Notes under the pieces: model-generated | Seen by the model: only the letters and a program-made list of their open reading frames with translations | Told to the model about the DNA's origin: nothing | The model's database searches: none | Made by a program: the position numbers and the translations under genes | From: Betaproteobacteria bacterium | Lineage (GTDB): Bacteria; Pseudomonadota; Gammaproteobacteria; Burkholderiales; SG8-39 | Assembly (NCBI GenBank): GCA_009693345.1 | Contig: SHXL01000053.1 | Coordinates: forward strand, 1-14,306 | Reading direction: 5' to 3' | DNA length: 14,306 bases | In this document: positions 1 through 6,647 of the stretch, one piece after another | Numbering within the stretch: the first letter of the stretch is position 1 | Layout: every line of letters begins with the position of its first letter

Positions 1-228
1 CTTGTACAGGTGCCGGAATGCTTAGTGGAAACCGCAGGGTCGAGCAGGCGAAGAGGGGTCGATTTCTTTGTCACGGTTTATGCCTAACGTAATGTGGCCC
101 CATATTTGGGGCGTCTTAAGATCGATGCTGGCGGCGATGGATTGCTGGATCGAGACCGCAAGAAAAGACAGGGTTCCTGCACCTTTCGGCCGGAAAGCCT
201 AGTATACGGCAGGACAACGGGAGCAATT
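1..228. other. Upstream region without a convincing gene
   Basis: I see no supported gene here. Composition is more AT-rich than in the rest of the window. A 40-codon ATG ORF (80-202, +) exists but has no clear ribosome binding site and unremarkable codon use, and a 28-residue open stretch (1-87, +) could be the tail of an upstream gene; neither can be supported. A short inverted repeat (CCCCA, 4-nt loop, TGGGG) lies at 98-111; it is too weak and lacks a T-tract, so I do not call it a terminator. A TAGTAT motif at 200-205 could be a -10 element for the gene at 229, but I find no matching -35. Confidence 0.4.
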
Positions 229-510
229 TTGAGCAGCGCAGACGATAGGCACGGAAACGAAACCCTCAGGTGGCCGACCAACCTGGACCATCGCGCCATC
301 GTCCTGCGGCTGGTGGAGTTTCGCGAGGCCGCGCGCGCGGCCGGCCTGGCCGACATCGCCGAGCGATTCGACCGCGTCGAGGACATGCCGGCGGCCCAGA
401 TCGGCGCCATGGTCATCGCCACCATGACCCTGCTGCAGGAACGCACCGACCAGATGCACATCGCGAGGCAGCTCGAAATGATCGCGATGAACCTGAAGAA
501 CCTCAAATAA
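229..510 (+). CDS. Small hypothetical protein, TTG start
   Basis: The function is not recognised. The 93-residue protein is soluble with no signal peptide or membrane segment; roughly residues 20-90 look like a set of charged, Ala/Leu/Met-rich amphipathic helices (for example VLRLVEFREAARAAG and the Met-rich C-terminal third ending in KNLK). The frame stays open back to an ATG at 94, but codons before 229 lack the GC-rich third positions seen afterwards. A GGGAG ribosome binding site at 219-223 sits 5 nt before the TTG at 229, so I chose TTG. The stop (508-510) directly abuts the stop of the convergent Bug gene (511-513). Helical small proteins like this can be adaptor or regulatory subunits, but nothing here shows that. 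Coding status is fairly likely, function unknown. Confidence 0.6.
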   Translation: MSSADDRHGNETLRWPTNLDHRAIVLRLVEFREAARAAGLADIAERFDRVEDMPAAQIGAMVIATMTLLQERTDQMHIARQLEMIAMNLKNLK

Positions 511-1461
511 TCAATCAGCCTTGATCTGCGCCGCGCGGATCACGCCGGCCCATTTCTTCCGTTCCCCCAGCAGGTAATTGCGGAATTCGTCGCTCGTGCC
601 GCCCACCGGCTCGACGCCGATGCCGGTGATGCGATCCCTGATCTCAGGCAACTGCAGCGCCGCGGCGAATTCCTTGTGCAGCCGCGCAATGACGGCGGGC
701 GGCGTGCCGGCGGGGACAAGCGCGCCGTACCAGCCGGTAGCGTCCACGTCCTTGATCCCCATCTCGCCGAGGCTCGGAATGTCGGGCGCGAACGCGGAGC
801 GCCGGGGCGAGAGCACCGCGAGCGCCTTCACCTTGCCCGATTTGATCAGGTCCATCTGGCCGCCGAGGCCGTCGCAGGCGAACGGCACGTGGCCGCCGAG
901 CAGGTCGTTCTTGAGCGGCCCGGAGCCCTTGTAGGGCACGTGCTGCATGCCGAAGTCCGCGCGCTGCTTGAGCAGCTCGATGCCGAGATGCGAGTTGGAG
1001 GCAGTCCCGGGCGTGCCGTAGGTCAGGCTGCCCGGCTTCGCCTTGGCCTGCGCGATCATCGCCTGGATGCTGGTGACCTGCGATTGCGTCGAGGCGACCA
1101 GCACCTGCTCGTAGCGCACGAGATGGATCACCGGGACGAAGTCCTCGAACTTCCAGGTGAGCTTGTCGAACAGCGCTTCGCTCGTAGTGAAGTTGGGCGC
1201 GGTGATGAGGATGGTGTAGCCGTCGGCGCTCGCGCGCGCCACGAACTCGGTGCCGATGTTCGCCGAAGCGCCGGGCTTGTTCTCGACCACCACGGGCTGG
1301 TTGAAGATCGTCGAGAGGCGCGCGGCCATCAGGCGCGATACGGTATCGGTGCCGCCGCCGGCGGCATAGGGCACGACGATGCGCAGGCCCTTGGCGGGAT
1401 ACTCCTGCGCGAAACCGCTGTTTGCGGCGAAGAAAAGCAGGAACGGAAGCAGAAATTTCAT
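511..1461 (-). CDS. Tripartite tricarboxylate transporter substrate-binding protein (Bug/TctC family)
   Basis: This is a 316-residue periplasmic solute-binding protein of the Bug/TctC family, which captures (tri)carboxylates or related small acids for a TctA/TctB permease. It has a Sec signal peptide, MKFLLPFLLFFAANSGFA, with likely cleavage after A18. Family hallmarks follow: IVVPYAAGGGTD near the mature N-terminus, QPVVVENKPGA, ADGYTILI, the central TYGTPGTASNSHL loop, HVPYKGSGP, and a C-terminal region ending KWAGVIRAAQIKAD. Length is normal for the family. I chose the start at 1461 over an in-frame ATG at 1476 because an AGGAGA ribosome binding site lies about 7 nt upstream and the hydrophobic signal starts there. 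It is 11 nt downstream of the other minus-strand Bug gene, so the two are probably co-transcribed. The ligand is unknown. Confidence 0.93.
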   Translation of the reverse strand: MKFLLPFLLFFAANSGFAQEYPAKGLRIVVPYAAGGGTDTVSRLMAARLSTIFNQPVVVENKPGASANIGTEFVARASADGYTILITAPNFTTSEALFDKLTWKFEDFVPVIHLVRYEQVLVASTQSQVTSIQAMIAQAKAKPGSLTYGTPGTASNSHLGIELLKQRADFGMQHVPYKGSGPLKNDLLGGHVPFACDGLGGQMDLIKSGKVKALAVLSPRRSAFAPDIPSLGEMGIKDVDATGWYGALVPAGTPPAVIARLHKEFAAALQLPEIRDRITGIGVEPVGGTSDEFRNYLLGERKKWAGVIRAAQIKAD

Positions 1462-1467
1462 GCGGTG

Positions 1468-1473
1468 TCTCCT
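1468..1473 (-). promoter_or_regulatory. Ribosome binding site deciding the start of the 1461 Bug gene
   Basis: On the minus strand this reads AGGAGA, about 6-7 nt before the ATG at 1461. It overlaps the last base of the stop codon of the preceding Bug gene, which supports translational coupling and argues against the upstream in-frame ATG at 1476. Confidence 0.7.
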
Positions 1474-2438
1474 CAATCGGCTTTGATGCCGGCGCTACGG
1501 ACGACTTCGGCCCAGCGTGCGATGTCTGCGGCGACCATCGCCGTGTACTCGACGCGGGTCATGCGGTTCGGTTCGGCGCCCAGCTCGCGCAGGCGCTCGG
1601 CCATTTCAGGCGCGTTCAGCCCGGCGGTCAACGCCGCATTCAGGCGATCCGCGACCGCGGCGGGAATGCGCGCCGGGCCCGACACGCCGAACCAGTTGCT
1701 CGCCGTCAGTGGTGCCAGGCCCAGTTCGCGCACCGTCGGCACGTTCGGCCAGCGCGCAGCGCGCGTCTCCGTCGTTACGGCGAGCATGCGCAGGCGCTCG
1801 TTGCGGCCGACATCGGGCACCGCGGCGATGAGGCCCTCGATCTGTCCGCCGATGACGTCCGCGGTCGCCGGCGCCGAACCCTTGTAGGGAACGTGGGTGA
1901 TGTCCACCTTGGCGGTGCGGTTCAGGATTGCGAGCTTGATGTGGGAGGAAGTGCCGTTGCCATTGGAGCCGAAACGCACCGCACCCGGCGCCGTGCGCGC
2001 CTTGTCCAGCAGCGCGTTCAACGTGGTGTAAGGACTGTTCGCAGCGACCACGATGCCGCTTGGCACCGCGGCGATCAGCCCGATGTGCGTGAAGTCCTTG
2101 AGCGCGTCGTAAGGGACCTTGCTGTTCACCGCGGGACCGATGGCCTGCGAGGCGATGTTGGAGAGCACCAGCGTGTAGCCGTCGGGCTCGCTGCGCGCGA
2201 CCGCTTCGCTGCCGATGGCGCCGCCGGCGCCGGCGCGGTTCTCCACCACCACCGGCTGGCCGAGGACTGTCTGCATTTCCTTCGCCGCGAGTCGGCCGAG
2301 CAGGTCGCCGGTACCGCCAGGAGGAAAGGGCACGATCAACCTTAGCGGCCGGATCGGCCAGGTCTGGGCCTGCAGGGCCGGCGGTACTGCGGCTGCGAAA
2401 ACGAGCAGCAGCGCGGCGATGGTGCGAATCGGATGCAT
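1473..2438 (-). CDS. Tripartite tricarboxylate transporter substrate-binding protein (Bug/TctC family)
   Basis: This is a second Bug/TctC-family periplasmic binding protein, 321 residues from the start chosen. The signal peptide MHPIRTIAALLLVFAAAVPP continues to ALQA, with likely cleavage after A24. Family motifs are LIVPFPPGGTGD, QPVVVENRAGAGG, EPDGYTLVLSN, VRFGSNGNGTSSH, HVPYKGSAP, and a C-terminus ending AEVVRSAGIKAD. An alternative ATG at 2495 adds 19 residues before the signal; it has a GAGAG-like site upstream, whereas 2438 has none, so the start is uncertain. I prefer 2438 because it gives a normal n-region and leaves a palindromic site (2453-2472) in the leader. It is the first gene of the minus-strand pair. 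Similarity to the gene at 511 is family-level only, so the pair is not a recent duplication. The ligand is unknown. Confidence 0.92.
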   Translation of the reverse strand: MHPIRTIAALLLVFAAAVPPALQAQTWPIRPLRLIVPFPPGGTGDLLGRLAAKEMQTVLGQPVVVENRAGAGGAIGSEAVARSEPDGYTLVLSNIASQAIGPAVNSKVPYDALKDFTHIGLIAAVPSGIVVAANSPYTTLNALLDKARTAPGAVRFGSNGNGTSSHIKLAILNRTAKVDITHVPYKGSAPATADVIGGQIEGLIAAVPDVGRNERLRMLAVTTETRAARWPNVPTVRELGLAPLTASNWFGVSGPARIPAAVADRLNAALTAGLNAPEMAERLRELGAEPNRMTRVEYTAMVAADIARWAEVVRSAGIKAD

Positions 2439-2452
2439 GCTGGACGAGACTA

Positions 2453-2472
2453 TCGGAATTCCGGCATTCCGA
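2453..2472. promoter_or_regulatory. Palindromic candidate operator upstream of the Bug pair
   Basis: Perfect 7-bp inverted half-sites TCGGAAT and ATTCCGA are separated by 6 bp. The left half overlaps a 10-bp perfect palindrome, CGGAATTCCG (2454-2463). The site lies 15 nt upstream of the preferred start at 2438 of the minus-strand Bug gene and within the longer ORF that starts at 2495. It could be a regulator binding site or an RNA hairpin in the leader. No regulator gene is in the window to pair it with. Confidence 0.35.
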
Positions 2473-2536
2473 GAAGCGATTTCGGTTCTCTCCATGCGAC
2501 AATTCTCTCATCCATCTTTTTCGCACCGAGGCAGGC

Positions 2537-2704
2537 ATGGCAACCCGACCGGAAGAACGCATGATCGAGCCCGACATGAATCCGCAGGACCTCTGGCTCG
2601 AGGAGGTCTTCACCGACCGGCGCGTCGGCACCATCCGCCGCATGATTCCGGTCGACGGCCGGGCGCGCGAAAGAGGCAGGATTGAATTTCCTATCGCTTT
2701 ATAG
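2537..2704 (+). pseudogene. Short ORF, probable 5' remnant of a conserved small cytoplasmic protein
   Basis: A 55-codon ORF starts at ATG 2537, with GAGG at 2528-2531 placed 5 nt upstream. The segment MNPQDLWLEEVFTDRRVGTI (from ATG 2576), followed by RRMIPVDG, closely resembles, from memory, the N-terminus of a roughly 90-120-residue conserved protein in Burkholderiales whose sequence runs like PQDLYREE.FTDR..GTIR..TPV. Codons up to about 2670 are GC-rich at third positions, as in real genes here. After that they switch abruptly to AGA, AGG, ATT, TTT, TTA and stop. The C-terminal two-thirds of the family is missing. I read this as a gene truncated by deletion or recombination just upstream of the operon. 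It could also be a genuine short protein. The family assignment is by recall and not checked. Confidence 0.45.
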
Positions 2705-2712
2705 AAGCCCGA

Positions 2713-2718
2713 AAGGAG
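2713..2718 (+). promoter_or_regulatory. Strong ribosome binding site for the first operon gene
   Basis: AAGGAG lies 6 nt before the ATG at 2725. It is the best Shine-Dalgarno match of the long operon, as expected for its first gene. The preceding AT-rich stretch (about 2680-2708) is the most plausible promoter region, but I could not find a well-spaced -35/-10 pair. Confidence 0.7.
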
Positions 2719-2724
2719 CCATCG

Positions 2725-3420
2725 ATGAAACCGTGGGACGGCATCATCAGCGAGGAAGAGCAGAAGGCCTACCACGCGGCGGGTTTCGGCAGGCCCTCGG
2801 GCATCGGCAAGCGGCCCGCGCTGCTCATCATCGACGTGCAGTACCGCACCATCGGCACCACGCCCAAGCCATTCTGGGATTCCATCAAGGAGTTTCCGAC
2901 CTCCTGCGGCGACCTGGGCTGGAACGCGATGCGCAACATCGCGGTGTTGCTCGCCGAGTTCCGCCGCAACCAATGGCCGGTGCTCTATCCGCACGTCGCG
3001 CCCAAGAACAAGGCCACGGACGGCGGGCGCCTGGCGGCCAAGGTGCCCGCGATCATGAACATCCCCGAGAAGGGCTACGAATTCCCCGCGGAGATCGCGC
3101 CGCGCGAGGGCGACGTGCTGATCCCGAAGAAGCATCCGAGCGCCTTCTTCGCCACGCCGCTCGCCAGCCACCTGATCGACCTGCAGGCCGACACACTCGT
3201 CGTCACCGGCTGCACCACCAGCGGCTGCGTGCGCGGCAGCGTGGTGGACGCCTTCGCCTTCAACTTCCGCGTGCTGGTTCCGCACGACGCCGTATACGAC
3301 CGCAGCGCCACCTCGCATGCGGTCAACCTGTTCGACATGTCTTCGAAATACGCCGATATCGCCTCTACGGCGGAAGTTCTCGAGCGGCTCAAGCCGCTGC
3401 GCCGCGCGGCCGCTGCGTGA
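2725..3420 (+). CDS. Isochorismatase-family cysteine hydrolase (amidase type)
   Basis: This 231-residue cytoplasmic alpha/beta hydrolase of the isochorismatase/nicotinamidase superfamily (PF00857) carries the complete Asp-Lys-Cys triad: D37 in LLIIDVQ, K135 in IPKKHPSAFF, and C168 in TGCTTSGCVRGSVVDAF. The GCTTSGCVR signature is characteristic of the N-carbamoylsarcosine amidase/maleamate amidohydrolase branch, so hydrolysis of an amide or carbamoyl group is more likely than isochorismate cleavage. The N-terminal 30 residues before the core are also usual in that branch. It is first in an eight-gene operon, with a strong AAGGAG ribosome binding site. Its stop overlaps the GTG start of the acyl ligase, suggesting that the acid it releases may be the ligase substrate. 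The exact substrate is not determinable from sequence. Confidence 0.9.
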   Translation: MKPWDGIISEEEQKAYHAAGFGRPSGIGKRPALLIIDVQYRTIGTTPKPFWDSIKEFPTSCGDLGWNAMRNIAVLLAEFRRNQWPVLYPHVAPKNKATDGGRLAAKVPAIMNIPEKGYEFPAEIAPREGDVLIPKKHPSAFFATPLASHLIDLQADTLVVTGCTTSGCVRGSVVDAFAFNFRVLVPHDAVYDRSATSHAVNLFDMSSKYADIASTAEVLERLKPLRRAAAA

Positions 3421-4874
3421 ATATCACCGAAACGTTCGGCCACCACGCGCGCGCGGTCCCCGACCGCCCTGCGATCGTGCACGGCGAACGGGTCGTTCTC
3501 TACCGCGACCTCGATGCGCTGGTAAGCTGCACCGCCGCGCACCTGTACTCGCTGGGACTGGCACAGGGCGACGTCGCCGGCGTGGCGCTGAAGGACAGCA
3601 TCGAGCACCTCGTCATCCTCGCCGCGATGGCGCGCGCGGGAATCGTGATCCTGCCGCTGGATTGGCGCTGGACGCCGGCGGAGCAGGAGCGCGTGGTGTC
3701 GCATTTCGGGGCAAGGATGGTGCTTACGGAGCCGGGTAAACAGGATTTGAAGGGTGTTGCCTGTGTTGTCGTTGGCCCCGATTGGAATGCTTTGATAGAA
3801 AAGAAAAGTGCTCAACAGTCTTTCCCCGGCGGCGACCTGCCGCTCTTGATGTCCCTTTCTTCCGGTACGACCGGGCGGCCCAAGGGCCCGCGCATCCGGC
3901 ACAGCCAGTTCCTCGCGCGCTACCGCGTGTTCTGGATCAACCTGGGTTTCAACAGCCAGGACCGGTTCCTGTCGGCGACGCCGTTTTATTACGGCGGCGG
4001 GCGCACGTTTCCGCTCACCATGCTCTATTCGGGCGGCACCGTGTTCATGCTGCCGCCGCCGTATGAACCAGAGGCGCTCTGCGAAGCGGTAACGAAATAT
4101 CGCATCAGCTCGATATTCCTGGTGCCGACGCTGATCCGCCGGTTGCTTACGCTGCCGGCAGAGAAGCTCGTGCCGATCCGCTCGCTGCGCCTGCTGTTGT
4201 CCTCCGGCTCGGCGCTGCACGCCGAGGAGCGCCGCACGCTGAGGGCACTATGCCCGGGCTTCGTCGAGTACTACAGTTCCACCGAGGGCGGCGGCGTCAG
4301 CTTCCTGACCGCCGAAGATCCGGATTCCTTCAGCGAATCGGTGGGCCGGCCGGTGTTCGGCGTGGAAGTGCAGTGCGTGGACGAGAACCACCTGCCGCTG
4401 CCGGCACGCGGCATCGGGCGCATCCGCTACCGCGGGCCCGCGGTCGCCGACGGCTTCTGGAACGATCCCGAGGCGAGCAAGGAGGCGTTCCGCGACGGCT
4501 GGTGGTACCCGGGGGACCTCGGCATGCTGGACGAGAGCGGCTACTTGTATCTCAAGGGCCGCTCCAAGGACATGATCATCCGCGGCGGCATCAACATCTA
4601 TCCCGGCGAAGTCGAGGCCGCGCTGCAATCGCATCCCGCGGTCGCCGACAGTGCGGTGGTCGGCTGGCCGTCGCGCGAATTCAACGAGGAAATCGCCGCG
4701 TTCGTGATCCTGAGAGGGACCGCGACGCCCGGCGAGTTGCGCGATTTATGCAAAACGCGGCTCGCGCCCTACAAGGTGCCGCGCGAGGTGTTCGTGGTGA
4801 AGGATTTTCCGCGCAATACGCTCGGCAAAGTCATCAAGGCCGACCTGAGCGCGGGCCTGGCGCCCCTGGGTTGA
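3417..4874 (+). CDS. AMP-dependent acyl-CoA ligase/synthetase
   Basis: This is a 485-residue class I adenylate-forming enzyme (PF00501 plus PF13193), expected to activate a carboxylic acid to an acyl-AMP and then a CoA thioester. Core motifs are all visible: P-loop SLSSGTTGRPKG (146-157), A5 YYSSTEGG (285-292), A7 GWWYPGDLG with D367, A8 hinge GRSKDMIIRGG (R382), and the A10 lysine K471 in PRNTLGKVIK. It is slightly short for the family. The GTG start at 3417 overlaps the previous stop by 4 nt (GTGA); the frame is open further upstream, but that part is only the shadow of the isochorismatase gene. Codons 3735-3824 are conspicuously more AT-rich than their surroundings. Substrate is unknown; the active-site pocket does not obviously match benzoate or long-chain ligases. 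Confidence 0.92.
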   Translation: MNITETFGHHARAVPDRPAIVHGERVVLYRDLDALVSCTAAHLYSLGLAQGDVAGVALKDSIEHLVILAAMARAGIVILPLDWRWTPAEQERVVSHFGARMVLTEPGKQDLKGVACVVVGPDWNALIEKKSAQQSFPGGDLPLLMSLSSGTTGRPKGPRIRHSQFLARYRVFWINLGFNSQDRFLSATPFYYGGGRTFPLTMLYSGGTVFMLPPPYEPEALCEAVTKYRISSIFLVPTLIRRLLTLPAEKLVPIRSLRLLLSSGSALHAEERRTLRALCPGFVEYYSSTEGGGVSFLTAEDPDSFSESVGRPVFGVEVQCVDENHLPLPARGIGRIRYRGPAVADGFWNDPEASKEAFRDGWWYPGDLGMLDESGYLYLKGRSKDMIIRGGINIYPGEVEAALQSHPAVADSAVVGWPSREFNEEIAAFVILRGTATPGELRDLCKTRLAPYKVPREVFVVKDFPRNTLGKVIKADLSAGLAPLG

Positions 4875-4880
4875 ACGCCG

Positions 4881-5696
4881 ATGCGCATCTGGCACCAGAG
4901 CCTGACCGTTCTCGGCGACCTGCCGGCGTACGGGGAGCGCATGCGCGCGCATATCCGAACGGTGGTGCGGCCCGATACGGAGGTCGTCCTGCACGGCATG
5001 CTGCCGGGCACCTACCCGGCGAACTATCCGGGCGACGACATCGCCTTTCGCTTCTTCTTCACCATGCACTCGACGCAGTGGGCGGTACACGCCCTGAACG
5101 CCGAGAGCGGCGGCTTCGACGCCTTCGCCCTGTGCTCACTGCCCGATCCGATGCTCGCTGAAGTACGCACACTGGTGAATATTCCGGTGATCGGTTGCGG
5201 CGAAACCTGCTTCCGGCTCGCGGGCGCTGGCGAACGGCGTTTCGGCATGCTGCTGTTCATCGATCGCATGGCGGCGCGCTACCTGCAGCAGATAGAAGAG
5301 CAGGGCCTGTCCCGGCAATGCGTGGGCGTGGAGCCGGTGGGCTTCCGCTTCAACGACGTGCTGGCCGCTTTCGGCAAGCCGGGCGAAATCATCGACCGTT
5401 TCCGCACCGCCGCGCGGCGCCTGATTGCCGCGGGTGCCGAGGCGATCATTCCCGGCGAAATACCGCTCAACGTCCTGCTCGCTTCTGCAGGAGTAACCGA
5501 AGTCGATGGCGTGCCGCTCATCGACAGTCTCGGCGCAACGTTGCGGCAGGCCGAGCTGATGGTGGACCAGCGTGCCGCCGGTCCAGGAGCGCGTCCCGAC
5601 GGCTGGTCCACCTCCGCGCCGCCGCGCGAGCGCGTGATGCAGGTGCTCGATTTTTACGGCCTTGGAAAACATTTACACCGGAAAGGAATCCCATGA
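4881..5696 (+). CDS. Asp/Glu/hydantoin racemase-fold protein lacking the second catalytic Cys
   Basis: This 271-residue cytoplasmic protein resembles the Asp/Glu/hydantoin racemase superfamily (PF01177). It shows the pattern GFDAFALCSLPDPML followed by RTLVNIPVIGCGET, equivalent to the Cys-x-x-D-P and PV.G.GE blocks of hydantoin racemases. C85 lies at or one residue from the usual first catalytic Cys. The second catalytic Cys, normally in a (V/I)LGC motif, is replaced: AEAIIPGEIPLNVLL has E193 there. C106, C110 and C147 are other cysteines that could not simply substitute. A two-base Cys1/Cys2 racemase mechanism is therefore unlikely, and it may be an isomerase, decarboxylase or lyase. The gene starts 6 nt after the ligase stop and overlaps the next Bug gene by 4 nt (ATGA), so it is firmly inside the operon. 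Confidence 0.82.
   Translation: MRIWHQSLTVLGDLPAYGERMRAHIRTVVRPDTEVVLHGMLPGTYPANYPGDDIAFRFFFTMHSTQWAVHALNAESGGFDAFALCSLPDPMLAEVRTLVNIPVIGCGETCFRLAGAGERRFGMLLFIDRMAARYLQQIEEQGLSRQCVGVEPVGFRFNDVLAAFGKPGEIIDRFRTAARRLIAAGAEAIIPGEIPLNVLLASAGVTEVDGVPLIDSLGATLRQAELMVDQRAAGPGARPDGWSTSAPPRERVMQVLDFYGLGKHLHRKGIP
5682..5687 (+). promoter_or_regulatory. Ribosome binding site for the 5693 Bug gene
   Basis: AAAGGA lies 5 nt before the ATG at 5693, inside the 3' end of the racemase-fold gene. It sets the start of the Bug gene, whose frame stays open about 500 nt further upstream. Confidence 0.65.
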
Positions 5697-6646
5697 TATT
5701 CAGGACACTGATCGCGTTGCTTATTTCGTGTGGCAGCGCGTTTGCGCAAGGCTACCCGAATAAACCCATCCGCATGATCAGTCCTTGGGCGCCGGGCGGC
5801 CCGGCGGAGGCGCTCGCGCGCACGGTGACGCTCAAGATGTCCGAGGCCATGGGCCAGCCCTTCGTGATCGAGAGCCACGGCGGCGCCAACGGCACCATCG
5901 GCGGCGCGCTGGCGGCGAAGGCGTCACCCGACGGCTACACGATCTTCTTCTCGCACCTGGGGCCGATGGCGATCGCACCCTCCCTCATGAAGCAGATGCC
6001 CTACGACACGCTGAAGGATTTCGAGCCGATCACCCAGGTGGTCGCGGGGCCGACCCTGCTTTGCGTGAGGAACGACCTGCCGGTCAAGTCCGTGAAGGAC
6101 CTGATCGCCCATGCCAAGGCGAATCCGGGCAAGTTGAGCTATGGCTCGGTCGGCATCGGCAGCACCACGCACCTCGCGGGCGAGATACTCAACCAGTTGG
6201 CGGGGATCGATACGCTGCACGTGCCCTACAAGGGCTCGACGCCGATCCTCACCGACATGATGGGCGGGCGCATCGACATCGCCTTCATCGGCATCTCGGG
6301 CTCCATCCAGCAGGCGCAGGCGGGGCAGATTCGCGCCATCGCTATCAGCACGCTGAGGCGCTCGCCGAATTTCCCGGAAATTCCCGCCGTGAGCGAGACG
6401 GTGCCGGGCTTCGAGCTCAATTCCTGGTACGGCATGGCGGCGCCGAAGGGCACGCCGAAGGCGATCATCGATCGCCTGCAGCGGGAAGTCGCGGCGGCGC
6501 TGAAGAAGCCCGACGTGGTGGCGTGGATGAAGCAGAACGGCCTCGACCCGGTGGGCTCGACGCCCGAGGAGCACGCGGCGCAGATCCGGGCCGAACTCGT
6601 CAAGTGGGCGAAGGCGGTGAAGGACGCGAAAGTACAGGCGAACTGA
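5693..6646 (+). CDS. Tripartite tricarboxylate transporter substrate-binding protein (Bug/TctC family)
   Basis: This 317-residue Bug/TctC periplasmic binding protein has the signal peptide MIFRTLIALLISCGSAFA, cleaved probably after A18. Family blocks are MISPWAPGGPAE, QPFVIESHGGANGTIGG, SPDGYTIFFSH, the MPYDTLKDFEP segment, LSYGSVGIGSTTH, HVPYKGSTP, and ELNSWYGMAAP near the C-terminal lobe. The real start is the ATG at 5693, overlapping the racemase-fold stop by 4 nt; the longer open frame lacks a signal peptide. It is a close paralogue of the protein at 12654: 65 of 99 aligned residues match from YPNKP to QVxAG by my count, and a 35-nt stretch is identical in DNA. Co-transcription with catabolic enzymes suggests it binds the pathway substrate. 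Confidence 0.94.
   Translation: MIFRTLIALLISCGSAFAQGYPNKPIRMISPWAPGGPAEALARTVTLKMSEAMGQPFVIESHGGANGTIGGALAAKASPDGYTIFFSHLGPMAIAPSLMKQMPYDTLKDFEPITQVVAGPTLLCVRNDLPVKSVKDLIAHAKANPGKLSYGSVGIGSTTHLAGEILNQLAGIDTLHVPYKGSTPILTDMMGGRIDIAFIGISGSIQQAQAGQIRAIAISTLRRSPNFPEIPAVSETVPGFELNSWYGMAAPKGTPKAIIDRLQREVAAALKKPDVVAWMKQNGLDPVGSTPEEHAAQIRAELVKWAKAVKDAKVQAN
5994..6028 (+). repeat. 35-nt exact repeat, copy 1 (within Bug gene)
   Basis: A 35-nt stretch ending at GAGCCG is identical to 12970-13004 in the other close Bug paralogue. It encodes the conserved MPYDTLKDFEP segment. It probably reflects common descent of the two genes, and is long enough to serve as a recombination site. Confidence 0.8.
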
Positions 6647-6647
6647 C

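Noticed and set aside
98..111. Inverted repeat as a possible terminator
   Set aside because: Only a 5-bp stem with a 4-nt loop and no following T-tract; no gene clearly ends upstream of it.
80..202. 40-codon ORF (+) in the left non-coding region
   Set aside because: No ribosome binding site, short, and I recognise no homologue; listed only in the description of the region.
2680..2710. Promoter for the main operon (TTGAAT at 2682 and TATAGA at 2700)
   Set aside because: The spacing is only 12 nt, too short for a sigma-70 promoter; the region is AT-rich but I cannot support a specific promoter call.
1606..3318. 570-residue minus-strand open frame
   Set aside because: Arg/Ala-rich product without any domain; it overlaps well-supported genes on both strands and is a high-GC artefact.
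2682..3416. Long open frame joined in phase to the acyl ligase
   Set aside because: It is an Arg/Gly-rich shadow of the isochorismatase gene in another frame; ligase homology begins at the GTG at 3417.
5195..5692. Upstream extension of the 5693 Bug gene
   Set aside because: Shadow of the racemase-fold gene; the signal peptide and ribosome binding site place the start at 5693.
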